From positions 1 through 15,487 of the forward strand of contig JAFMIX010000019.1 of NCBI GenBank assembly GCA_017853785.1: a stretch of 15,487 nt of DNA. The letters run 5' to 3'. A program made the translations under genes and the position numbers. The stretch comes from Verrucomicrobiales bacterium (GTDB lineage Bacteria; Verrucomicrobiota; Verrucomicrobiia; Limisphaerales; JAFMIX01). Each line of letters starts with the position of its first letter. Positions within the stretch are counted from its first letter, which is position 1. Below the pieces are notes generated by a model. It was not told the DNA's origin, ran no database searches, and worked only from the letters and a program-made list of their open reading frames with translations. Of the stretch, positions 1 to 7,817 are shown piece by piece.

Positions 1-3000
1 GGATTGCGGCCTGCGCCTGCACGGGAGCGATTCCACGCGATCGGGGCTGACCCCGACCAGCAAGTTTTCCTTCGGCCTGTTCTTCCGCGGCGATTACGGG
101 CCCGGCCGGCTGGATTATCCGTTGTTTGACCGGACCACCGTGCGGGAATTCGACAATGTCATCCTGCGCGCCGGCACCGGCGACAATTATAATCCCTTTA
201 TCCGGGACGAAATCCACCGGCGGCTCTCGCAAGACATGGGGCAGATTGCAATCGCGGGTACGCTTGCGACGGTGTTCGTCAACGGCGTCCCCAACTCGGC
301 CGCGCCGTGGTATAACCCATGCGAGCGCGTGGACCGGCGCTTCTTCCAGTCCCACCTCGGCGGCAGCGCCGATTGGGATGTCGTCGGGCCGAACTGGAAC
401 AACTCCGGCGTCGTCGAAGGCGATCGGGTGGATTTCGACAACCTCGTCAGCTACGTCACGACCGAGGCGGTCACGAACCCGGCGGTCTACACCAACATCG
501 CCCGCCGGATGGACCTGATCAACTTCGCCGACTACTGCATCCTCAACAGCTTCGCCGCCATGGGCGACTGGCCCGGCAACAACTGGAACGCCGGCAAGGA
601 CCGCAACACCAACACCACCAGCCCGTGGCGCTTCGTCGTCTGGGACGCCGAGAACGGCATGGGCAACGCGGGCCGCCCCATCACGTTCAACTCCTTCACC
701 AACAGCGGCACCGAATACTTGAACGGTGGCCTGGCCAGCACGAGCTACGATGTCCCCAAGCTCTACCAGAGCCTGCGCGGCAGCCCGGAATTCCGCCTGC
801 TCTGGGCCGACCGCATCCAGAAACATTTCTTCAATGGCGGCGCGCTCTCCGGCGCGAACCTCACCAACCGCTTCAACGAACTGCGCGACCAGTTGCTGGC
901 CCTCATGACGGCCTGGTACGTCACCATGGACACCACGATTTTGACCTGGGCGCAGGACCGCCAAGCCATTTACTTCGGCCAGATGCAGCCGTTCGGGCTC
1001 ACGGCTCACACCAACGCGCCGGGCTTCAACCAATTCGGCGGCCCCGTCGCCCCGGGCTTTGCGCTCGTCATCACCAACACCGGCGGCACGATTTACTACA
1101 CGACGAACGGCAGCGACCCCCGCACCGCCTTCACCGGCGCGGTGTCCCCGGCGGCGCAGATTTACACCGGCCCGGTGTCGTTGAACACCACCGTCACCGT
1201 CCGCGCCCGCGCCGTAACCGGCGGCAACTGGAGCGCCGTGACCGAGGCCACCTTCGCCGTCGGCCGGCTGGGCGTTCCCCTGCGCTTCGCGGAAATCATG
1301 TATAACCCGCCGGGCGGCTCGCTCTACGAATTCATCGAGCTGCAAAACATCTCCGGCGCGACGGCGGATCTCAGCGGCTATTATTTCAGCGGCATCAACT
1401 ACATTTTTCCGCAAGGGATCAGCCTTGCCGGGGGAGCGCGGCTGGTGCTTGGCTCCAATACCGATACGAATGCGTGGATGCTCCGCTACCCCGGCGTGAC
1501 TGCCGCCGGCTGGTTCGGGGGCAGCCTCAATAACAGCGGCGAACGCCTTGCGCTCTTCGACCCGCTGGGCAATCTGATCACCTCCCTCGATTATAAAAAT
1601 AACGCCGGCTGGCCGACTGCTGCCGATGCCGGCGGACGCTCGCTGGAAATCATCAACCCGCTCGGCGACCCCGACGATCCCGCCAACTGGCAGGCCAGCG
1701 CCAGCACCAACGGCACGCCCGGCATCGCCAACGCAGCCGCTGCGGCCCCGCTGGTTTATCTCAACGAGCTCATGGCAGAAAATATCAGCGCTGTGAACCA
1801 CGGCGGCACGTTCCCGGACTGGATCGAACTCCGGAACCCCGGCAGCAGCAACGTCACGCTCACCGGCTGGAGTCTCACCGATGACGGCAACGCGCGGAAA
1901 TTTGTTTTCCCTGCCACCACCATTTCTGCCGGTGGTCATCTCATCGTCTGGTGCGATGCGACCACGAACACGACCCCCGGCCTGCATACCGGCTTCAGTC
2001 TCGGCAAGAACGGCGAAACCGTTTCGCTCTACGATGCCGCCACCAACCGCGTGGACGCCCTGACCTACGGCCTGCAACTCACGAACTACTCCGTCGGTCG
2101 CATCAGTGGCAACTGGACGCTCACCACGCCCACCACCAACGCCGCGAACGTTGCCGCCGCGCTCGCCTCCAGCACCAACCTCGCCCTCAACGAATGGCTC
2201 GCCAATCCCACGCCCGGCCTGCCAGATTGGATCGAGTTATTTAACAAATCTGCCGGCGCGCCCGTGGCTTTACAGGGCCTTTACCTCGCCACGAGTAACG
2301 GCACGCACCAAATCACCTCGCTCTCATTTCTGGCCCCGCTCGGTTACGTGCAACTGTTCGCCGATGAAGGCGTCGGGCCGGACCGGCTCGATTTCAAGCT
2401 CTCCGCCGCCGGCGAAACGCTCACGCTGGCAGACAACGCCGGCGTCACGATTCAAACCGTCGCATTCGGCACACAGGCGGAAGGAGTTTCCGGCGGCCGC
2501 TTCCCCAATGGCTCGGCCACGCTCACGAATTTCGTCGGCAGCGTCAGCCCCGCCACCGCAAATTATCTCGCCACGTGGAGCGGCCCGGTCATCAACGAAA
2601 TCCTCGCGCGCAACAAATCCATCACTGTCGGCACGCAGGTCGTGGACTACGTCGAGCTGTTCAATCCGAACGGCAGCAACTACAACCTCGACGGCTTGAG
2701 CCTCAGCGTTAATTCAGCGCAGGCGGGCGAATTCCCTTTCCCGGCGGGCACGACGATTGCCGCGAATGGTTATCTACTCATCAAGTGCGCCGGCGCTGCG
2801 CTCGCCGCGACAAACTCGGGCGCGTTCGACACCGGCGAATCGCTCAACGGCGATAGCGGAGGCGTCTATCTCTTCAACACCAACCGCCAGGTCGTGAGCT
2901 TCGTCGAATACGGCCCGCAGGTGGATGATTTGCCCATCGGCTTGAGTGGTGGTCAGTGGCGACTCCTGAGCGCCGCTACGCCCGGGGCAACGAACGCCGC

Positions 3001-4858
3001 CGCCGCCGTCCTCGGCGACTTCACCGCGCTGCGGCTAAACGAGTGGATGCCCAATCCCGTGAGCGGAGACGATTGGTTTGAATTGTTCAACCGCACGAAT
3101 CGCCCGGTGGATCTGGCCACCATTTCGTTGTCGGACGACCCGGCGCTTGCGGGACGCGACAAGTTCCGCCCGGCGGCACTAAGTTTTATCGGCGGCAATG
3201 GTTTCGTGCAATGGCTCGCGGACAGCAACGCGGGCAACGGGCGCAACCACGTCAACTTCACCCTCGACGGCGCCGGCGAATCACTGCTCATCTACGGAGT
3301 CACGAGCGGCACGAACTTCACGCTGGCGGACGCGCTCGGATATGGCGCGCAATCCAACGGCGTCTCCAGCGGGCGGCTGCTCGACGGCGCGACGAACCTG
3401 CACGCCTTCCCCGGCACCGCCTCGCCGGGCTTCAGCAATTACCGTCTGCTCACGTCCATCCGCATCAACGAAGCGCTCGCGCACACTGATCCGCCGCTCG
3501 AAGACGCAATCGAACTATACAACCCCACGGCATCGCCCGTGAGCATCACCGGCTGGTATCTGAGCGACTCGAAGGACAACCTACGCAAATATCAAATCAC
3601 AAACACCGCACCGATTCCCGCCGGCGGCTACGCGGTGATCTACGAGTATCAACTCACCCACAACTTGACCAACGCCTTCACCCTCAATTCCGCCTACGAC
3701 AACGAAATCTGGCTCACCGCCGTCACCAACGGCGGCGCCACCGGCGACCGCGACACGATGGCGTTCGGCGCGTCGTTCAACGGCGTTTCCTTCGGCCGCA
3801 TCACGACGAGTCAGGGCGTGGATTTCTGGCCGCTGACCGCGCGCCGGTTCGGCGCGGACAGTCCGGCCAGTCTCGCGCAATTCCGCGCCGGCACCGGATT
3901 GAGCAATGCCGTACCCATTATTGGCCCGGTCGTCATCAACGAAATCATGTATCATCCGCCCGGCGGTCTGGCTGCCACCGAGGAGTTCATCGAACTGCGC
4001 AATACCACTACCAACGCGGTGGCGCTCTACGACCCCTCAAACCCGACCAATCGCTGGAAAGTCGGCGGGGGAATCAATTTCGCCTTCCCCACAAATGTGA
4101 TTCTGGCGGCTAGCGCGCATCTGATTGTCGTGGATTTCAATCCTGCGGATGCGCCCGCGCTCGCCGCATTCCGCGCCCGCTACAACGTCAGCAACAGCGT
4201 GCCCGTCTATGGGCCGTTCTCCGGCACGCTTGGCAATGATGTGGAGGCGGTGGAGTTGTATCGCCCCGACGCGGTGCAACTGCCGCCGCATCCCGACGCG
4301 GGCTTTGTGCCGTATGTGATTGCGGATCGCGTGAGCTACACGGACGCCGCGCCGTGGCCCAGTGGCGCGGTGGACGGCGGCGGGCTTTCATTGCAACGGC
4401 TCGCGGTGGATCTCTACGGCAACGAACCGTTGCATTGGATTGCCGCCACGCCCACTCCCGGCGCTAACCTCGTGCTCGACACCGACGGCGATGGCATTCC
4501 GGACGCGGCGGAACTGGCGCTGGGGTTGAATCCCAACGATCCGCTGGATGCGGCGCTCGATCCGGACGGCGATGGCGCGACAAACCTGCAGGAATATCTG
4601 GCCGGCACGGATCGCCTGAACGCGAACAGCTATCTGAAGATCGACGGGATTGTCATTTCTGGAAGCGTCACGCTCTCGTTCCAAGCCGTGGCGGGCCGCA
4701 CTTACTCGGTGCTCTACAAAACTTCTCTGCCCAGCCCGACGTGGCTCAAGCTGACGGACATCCCCGCGCCAGTCACGAACCAAACCGTGAATGTGAACGA
4801 CCCGCAGGCCCCGACCAGCAGTCGCTTTTACCGGTTGGTGACCCCGGCCTTGCCTTGA
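1..4858 (+). CDS. CotH kinase / lamin-tail repeat giant surface protein (5' partial)
   Basis: The reading frame is open from base 2 and has no credible start in the window, so the gene begins upstream; 1618 residues are visible. Residues 1 to about 300 are a CotH-type domain: RLHGSDSTRSG and KFSFGLFFRGDYG resemble its N-terminal strand motifs, followed by LRAGTGDNYNPFIRDE, YNPCERVD, GDWPGNNW (nt 565-588) and the putative metal/ATP motif WDAENGMG (W214, D215). CotH proteins are atypical secreted protein kinases (known for the spore-coat family). Nt 1040-1265 resembles a chitobiase C-terminal (CHB_HEX_C) domain with YYTTNGSDPR. Seven lamin-tail domains follow, then an Asp-rich DTDGDGIPD / DPDGDG calcium-loop segment (nt 4478-4615), then a C-terminal beta module ending in FYRL. 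The protein is probably exported and surface-exposed. The 3' end overlaps the convergent DUF2334 gene. CotH and lamin-tail assignments are strong; substrate and kinase activity are unknown. Confidence 0.9.
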   Translation, partial: DCGLRLHGSDSTRSGLTPTSKFSFGLFFRGDYGPGRLDYPLFDRTTVREFDNVILRAGTGDNYNPFIRDEIHRRLSQDMGQIAIAGTLATVFVNGVPNSAAPWYNPCERVDRRFFQSHLGGSADWDVVGPNWNNSGVVEGDRVDFDNLVSYVTTEAVTNPAVYTNIARRMDLINFADYCILNSFAAMGDWPGNNWNAGKDRNTNTTSPWRFVVWDAENGMGNAGRPITFNSFTNSGTEYLNGGLASTSYDVPKLYQSLRGSPEFRLLWADRIQKHFFNGGALSGANLTNRFNELRDQLLALMTAWYVTMDTTILTWAQDRQAIYFGQMQPFGLTAHTNAPGFNQFGGPVAPGFALVITNTGGTIYYTTNGSDPRTAFTGAVSPAAQIYTGPVSLNTTVTVRARAVTGGNWSAVTEATFAVGRLGVPLRFAEIMYNPPGGSLYEFIELQNISGATADLSGYYFSGINYIFPQGISLAGGARLVLGSNTDTNAWMLRYPGVTAAGWFGGSLNNSGERLALFDPLGNLITSLDYKNNAGWPTAADAGGRSLEIINPLGDPDDPANWQASASTNGTPGIANAAAAAPLVYLNELMAENISAVNHGGTFPDWIELRNPGSSNVTLTGWSLTDDGNARKFVFPATTISAGGHLIVWCDATTNTTPGLHTGFSLGKNGETVSLYDAATNRVDALTYGLQLTNYSVGRISGNWTLTTPTTNAANVAAALASSTNLALNEWLANPTPGLPDWIELFNKSAGAPVALQGLYLATSNGTHQITSLSFLAPLGYVQLFADEGVGPDRLDFKLSAAGETLTLADNAGVTIQTVAFGTQAEGVSGGRFPNGSATLTNFVGSVSPATANYLATWSGPVINEILARNKSITVGTQVVDYVELFNPNGSNYNLDGLSLSVNSAQAGEFPFPAGTTIAANGYLLIKCAGAALAATNSGAFDTGESLNGDSGGVYLFNTNRQVVSFVEYGPQVDDLPIGLSGGQWRLLSAATPGATNAAAAVLGDFTALRLNEWMPNPVSGDDWFELFNRTNRPVDLATISLSDDPALAGRDKFRPAALSFIGGNGFVQWLADSNAGNGRNHVNFTLDGAGESLLIYGVTSGTNFTLADALGYGAQSNGVSSGRLLDGATNLHAFPGTASPGFSNYRLLTSIRINEALAHTDPPLEDAIELYNPTASPVSITGWYLSDSKDNLRKYQITNTAPIPAGGYAVIYEYQLTHNLTNAFTLNSAYDNEIWLTAVTNGGATGDRDTMAFGASFNGVSFGRITTSQGVDFWPLTARRFGADSPASLAQFRAGTGLSNAVPIIGPVVINEIMYHPPGGLAATEEFIELRNTTTNAVALYDPSNPTNRWKVGGGINFAFPTNVILAASAHLIVVDFNPADAPALAAFRARYNVSNSVPVYGPFSGTLGNDVEAVELYRPDAVQLPPHPDAGFVPYVIADRVSYTDAAPWPSGAVDGGGLSLQRLAVDLYGNEPLHWIAATPTPGANLVLDTDGDGIPDAAELALGLNPNDPLDAALDPDGDGATNLQEYLAGTDRLNANSYLKIDGIVISGSVTLSFQAVAGRTYSVLYKTSLPSPTWLKLTDIPAPVTNQTVNVNDPQAPTSSRFYRLVTPALP
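1280..4470 (+). repeat. Seven tandem lamin-tail domain (LTD) units inside the CotH protein
   Basis: Units start near 1280, 1751, 2178, 2583, 3029, 3455 and 3926, so the spacing is 405-471 nt (about 135-157 residues). Each opens with a variant of (I/L)NE(I/W/L)(M/L), e.g. FAEIMYNPP, LNELMAEN, LNEWLANP, INEILARN, LNEWMPNP, INEALAHT and INEIMYHPP. About 15 residues later comes (E/D)xx(E)L(Y/F/R/Q)N, e.g. EFIELQN, DWIELRN, DWFELFN. Then follow a xxLxGWxLSD-like strand and a late G(V/R)SxGR motif in most units. The units have diverged at DNA level, so this is a protein repeat rather than a recent duplication. The first and last units are most alike at their start (EIMYNPPGG and EIMYHPPGG). LTDs are immunoglobulin-like folds that in bacteria occur in secreted or surface proteins. 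Confidence 0.85.
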
Positions 4859-6050
4859 GCGGGAAAACGATTTGCATGCCGGACCGGTGGCGGTTATGCG
4901 CCACGGGCGGCCACTCAACGCGCAGCCGATAGTAACGCTGTGAGCCAGAAACCACGGCGGCAACACCGATCACCCCACCAGTGCCTGCGGCGTTCGTCAG
5001 CGGAAGCCACATGGAATCAGACAGGGTGTTCTTGTATTCGACCACGTAATCGAATCCAACTTCGGTCGTGAATGAGAGATGGTTTGTAGCGCCAGCCTGA
5101 GCAACCAGTTGGAGTGTGGGGCTGGCGGCAGCCACCGGCACATAGGTGCAACCCAGCGCTTTGATGCCGCTCACGATGGCTTGGAGATTGGTAAGGGGCA
5201 GAAAGCCATGAAAATTGGCGTTAGCCCAGCCGTCGCGCACGACCAGATTTTTCCGGGCCACCCGGATGATGTCGGCAGGCGGGCGGGCGGGCGGATTGTA
5301 GTAGCCGAGGTTTTCGGGGATGAGCTTGCTGCCGTGGAAATCCCGGTTGGTGACGTAAGGGAAAAATTGCTGGGCGTAGTGACTGCTGTTGGTCGCCGGT
5401 TCATAGTCTGTGGCAAAATAAAAGACGCGCTGCACGAGCAACGGAAAATTAGCAGCCATGACCCGATAATCCAATTCGGACTCCAGATGATGCGGTGTTT
5501 CCCACGCCACCCAAGGCAGCCCTGACCGGTCAAATTCGTGTTTCGCCATCGCCAAACGGTGGGATACCCAAGTCACGGAATCTTCCGGTACGGGTTCGGA
5601 AATCGCGGGCGAGTTGTTCCGCCGCCAAAATTCATAATCATCGCCACTGACACCGGAGCCGGGGTTGTTCGTCTGATTGTATTGGTACGTGTAGCCGTGG
5701 ACGATAATCTGCCCGCCGTTGGTGGCGGCGTCGCGGAGGGCGTCGCGGAAATTCACCGCGATGGGGTTTGCGCCATCCGCCAGCCGATGCGTCACCGGCG
5801 TGCCGGAACTGAAATATCCCAGCGGGTCGGTCCAAACCGGGATGGTCGCCAGCGCGAACGGCACGCTCTTGGAACGCAGCAGGTCGGCGAGCATCTGCGC
5901 ATATAATCCCCCAGTCCAAGTGGAGGGATTTGCCGGATCAGTGGAATTATAAAGCACCAACACACTGCCCGGCGGCACGTTCTGCGCAAACGCAGATGGA
6001 ACACCAGTCGCCCACAGGATGGAAATCAAAATGAGCCGCTTCAGTTGCAA
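4773..6050 (-). CDS. Secreted DUF2334 (polysaccharide-deacetylase-like) protein
   Basis: The product is about 425 residues. I place the start at TTG 6050 (CTG 6044 is the alternative), because either gives a clean signal peptide: KR, then a hydrophobic stretch LILISILWATGV, and likely cleavage after AFA (residue 22). The frame has no ATG before residue 53. DUF2334 features are an Rossmann-like start (SVLVLYNS), HGYTYQY (H118), GSGVSGDDYEFW (132-142), WETPHH (183-188), QFFPY and IPENLGYY (244-251). The family belongs to the polysaccharide-deacetylase superfamily and its substrate is generally unknown. Residues about 308-379 are a C-terminal beta module (YVVEYKNTL, MWLPL, RYYRL) matching the end of the upstream CotH protein. 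A further 46 basic, Pro/Ser/Gly-rich residues follow and run antisense over the CotH gene's 3' end, which looks like stop loss. The gene diverges from the VTC operon. DUF2334 call firm; start uncertain. Confidence 0.85.
   Translation of the reverse strand: MQLKRLILISILWATGVPSAFAQNVPPGSVLVLYNSTDPANPSTWTGGLYAQMLADLLRSKSVPFALATIPVWTDPLGYFSSGTPVTHRLADGANPIAVNFRDALRDAATNGGQIIVHGYTYQYNQTNNPGSGVSGDDYEFWRRNNSPAISEPVPEDSVTWVSHRLAMAKHEFDRSGLPWVAWETPHHLESELDYRVMAANFPLLVQRVFYFATDYEPATNSSHYAQQFFPYVTNRDFHGSKLIPENLGYYNPPARPPADIIRVARKNLVVRDGWANANFHGFLPLTNLQAIVSGIKALGCTYVPVAAASPTLQLVAQAGATNHLSFTTEVGFDYVVEYKNTLSDSMWLPLTNAAGTGGVIGVAAVVSGSQRYYRLRVEWPPVAHNRHRSGMQIVFPLKARPGSPTGKSDCWSGPAGRSHSRFGS
4887..4904. terminator. 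Small hairpin between the convergent 3' ends (weak terminator candidate)
   Basis: GTGGCG (4887-4892) pairs perfectly with CGCCAC (4899-4904) around a 6-nt loop. It lies 29 nt after the stop of the CotH/LTD gene, in the place where a bidirectional terminator would be expected. There is no T-tract on either side, so an intrinsic terminator is doubtful. It falls inside the unusual C-terminal tail of the opposing DUF2334 reading frame. Confidence 0.25.
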
Positions 6051-6078
6051 CGTGGGATTGTTGTTTAATCCAACCGCG

Positions 6079-6123
6079 GTCTCTCGTTTGGCCCGGAAGC
6101 CTAGCACAGGACTTGCGAGAGAC
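6079..6123. repeat. 8-bp perfect inverted repeat in the divergent DUF2334/VTC promoter region
   Basis: GTCTCTCG at 6079-6086 is matched by its exact reverse complement CGAGAGAC at 6116-6123, with a 29-bp spacer. It brackets the candidate minus-strand -10 element and overlaps the -35. It could be an operator for a dimeric regulator or an mRNA hairpin arm. The sequence alone cannot separate these from chance. Confidence 0.4.
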
Positions 6124-6125
6124 AA
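6098..6125 (-). promoter_or_regulatory. Candidate sigma70-like promoter for the DUF2334 gene
   Basis: Read on the minus strand, TTGTCT (6125-6120) and TAGGCT (6103-6098) are separated by 16 nt. Transcription would start near 6091, about 40 nt before the TTG start at 6050. The match to TTGACA/TATAAT is moderate and Verrucomicrobial promoter rules are not well defined, so this is a suggestion only. Confidence 0.28.
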
Positions 6126-6284
6126 ACCGGGGATTTTCCGGTTGCGCCGCCGGGCGACTCGGGAAACCGCCCTTCCACTCCAGACTGGCACGCCTGCCCG
6201 CCATGCCTTAAGTTCCTTCCCAACGCCACTTATGTGTGCCGCCCCATACAACAAGCCAGCCCGTGCCAGGGCCCGCACTCGCCC

Positions 6285-7109
6285 ATGAGTGAAGACCGCC
6301 TCCAAGCCACCCGCTTCGAGCTGAAATACCATGTCAGCACGGAAACGGCGCAGCGGATCCGCGATTTCCTGAGCTCCTACCTCGAACTGGACGAATACAG
6401 CGCCGGCAAGCCGGGGAACGCCTACTACAACCACAGCGTCTATCTCGATTCCGACGATTTGGTGACCTACTGGGATGTCGTCAACAGCAACAAAAACCGC
6501 TACAAGCTCCGCTTCCGCTACTACGACGACCGGCCCGGATCACCGGTTTTTTTCGAGGTCAAACGCCGGATGAACGACGCCATCCTAAAACAACGCGGCC
6601 CTGTCCGGCAGGAAGCCGTGCCCCTCCTGCTTGCCGGCCAGTTGCCCGAGCCGGCACATCTGCTTTCCGACAAGCCCCAGCACCTCGTCGCCGTGCAGCA
6701 ATTCTCCCGTCTCATGCATGACATCCGCGCCGTGCCCAAGGTGCGCGTCAGCTACCTGCGCGAAGCCTGGGTCAGCCGCACCGATAATTCCGCGCGCGTG
6801 ACCCTGGACCGCGAAGTCACCGGCCGCCCGCATTTCACCCCCACCCTGCCGACCCATACGGGCAACGGATTGGACGAATGCGTCACCCCCTTCGAGCCGC
6901 TGGTGATTCTCGAACTGAAATTCACCGGCCGCTTTCCCGACTGGTTCCGCAGCTTGGTGGAGATCTTTCAGGTCACCCAGCGCGGCTCCGCCAAATACGC
7001 CGACAGCGTGTTTCTGCTCGGTGAAGAACGCCTCAACCCCCAACAATTCCCCGCCGAGCGCCCCGATTCTGTGGAAAAATTCTTGAACCGCAGGGCAAAA
7101 GACGTATAA
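6285..7109 (+). CDS. VTC-domain protein (polyphosphate polymerase-type)
   Basis: The product is 274 residues. I chose ATG 6285 because the family's N-terminal strand (TRFELKYHV, residues 9-17) begins just after it; an in-frame ATG at 6234 would add only an unconserved tail. The tunnel-fold residues of the VTC/CYTH superfamily are visible: basic strand YKLRFRYY (K74, R76, R78), FEVKRR (E91, K93, R94), KVRVSY (152-157), RVTLDREV (R171, D175), LELKFTG (E210, K212) and SAKYADS (235-241). In yeast Vtc4 the equivalent Arg/Lys/Glu residues make polyphosphate from ATP; bacterial members are annotated polyphosphate polymerase by homology. There is no signal peptide or membrane segment, so it should work in the cytoplasm, probably docked to the DUF4956 membrane protein encoded 12 nt downstream. 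It is the first gene of a three-gene operon. Domain assignment is strong; the actual polymer or product is inferred. Confidence 0.88.
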   Translation: MSEDRLQATRFELKYHVSTETAQRIRDFLSSYLELDEYSAGKPGNAYYNHSVYLDSDDLVTYWDVVNSNKNRYKLRFRYYDDRPGSPVFFEVKRRMNDAILKQRGPVRQEAVPLLLAGQLPEPAHLLSDKPQHLVAVQQFSRLMHDIRAVPKVRVSYLREAWVSRTDNSARVTLDREVTGRPHFTPTLPTHTGNGLDECVTPFEPLVILELKFTGRFPDWFRSLVEIFQVTQRGSAKYADSVFLLGEERLNPQQFPAERPDSVEKFLNRRAKDV

Positions 7110-7121
7110 CCCGCATCAGCC

Positions 7122-7817
7122 GTGAACGATTTCCTCAACGCCTTTTTTAGCGCCGATTACTCCGCGCAGCCCCTGAACGTCCCCGCCCTCCTGCTGGGAT
7201 TGTGCCTCGCGTTCCTCGCCGGCGAACTCATCTCCTGGACCTACATGACCACCCACGCCGGGCTTTCCTACTCCCGCGCCTTCGTCAGCTCCCTCGTCGT
7301 CATGCCCATGATCGTCACCGTCGTCATGATGGTCCTCAACAACAACCTCGTCACCGCGTTCGGCCTCATGGCCGTCTTCGCCGTCGTCCGCTTCCGCAAT
7401 GTCCTCCGCGACACCCTCGACACCAGCTACGTCCTGTGCGTCCTCGCCGTCGGCATGGCCTGCGGCACCCAGCGCTTCTCCCTCGCCGTCGTCGCCACCC
7501 TCACCCTCATGGCCACCATGCTCTTCCTCTGGTACACCGCCTACGGCAGCCGCCACCGCTACGATCTCATCCTGAACCTCCACTTTGCCGGCGCGCCCGA
7601 GGAACTGCCGCTGCTCACGCGTGTCCTCGACCGCCACAGCCGCAACGTCCATTGCGCCAGCCGCCGCTCCGGCGAAGGTCAGACCGGCACCGACCTCTCC
7701 TACCGCCTCCTGCTGCGCAACGCCGCCCGCCAGAGCGAACTCCTTGATGAGGTCCGCGCGCTCGCCGGCGTTTCCCGCGTCACCACCCTTCAAGCCGCCG
7801 ACGAATCCGAATTATGA
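7122..7817 (+). CDS. DUF4956 integral membrane protein
   Basis: The product is 231 residues and starts at GTG 7122, 12 nt after the VTC gene; no clear ribosome binding site is seen. Hydrophobic segments lie at about residues 20-42, 54-73, 76-90, 101-116 and 119-141, followed by a soluble C-terminal domain of about 90 residues. The DUF4956 hallmark is present: FGLMAVFAVVRFRNVLRDTLDT (split here as residues 80-89 and RFRN 90-93, RDT 96-98) followed by a small-residue AVGMACG segment (109-115). DUF4956 proteins are known to sit next to VTC-domain and CotH genes. By analogy with the membrane subunits of the yeast VTC complex it could anchor the VTC enzyme or conduct its product across the inner membrane; that role is inference. 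Its last four bases are the first four of hlyD (ATGA), implying translational coupling and roughly equal synthesis. Confidence 0.87.
   Translation: MNDFLNAFFSADYSAQPLNVPALLLGLCLAFLAGELISWTYMTTHAGLSYSRAFVSSLVVMPMIVTVVMMVLNNNLVTAFGLMAVFAVVRFRNVLRDTLDTSYVLCVLAVGMACGTQRFSLAVVATLTLMATMLFLWYTAYGSRHRYDLILNLHFAGAPEELPLLTRVLDRHSRNVHCASRRSGEGQTGTDLSYRLLLRNAARQSELLDEVRALAGVSRVTTLQAADESEL

Noticed and set aside
6234..6284. Upstream ATG start for the VTC protein
   Set aside because: Adds 17 unconserved residues; ATG 6285 sits just before the first family strand.
6051..6434. N-terminal extension of the DUF2334 frame to 6434
   Set aside because: It would bury the clear signal peptide 128 residues inside the protein and overlap the VTC gene antisense.
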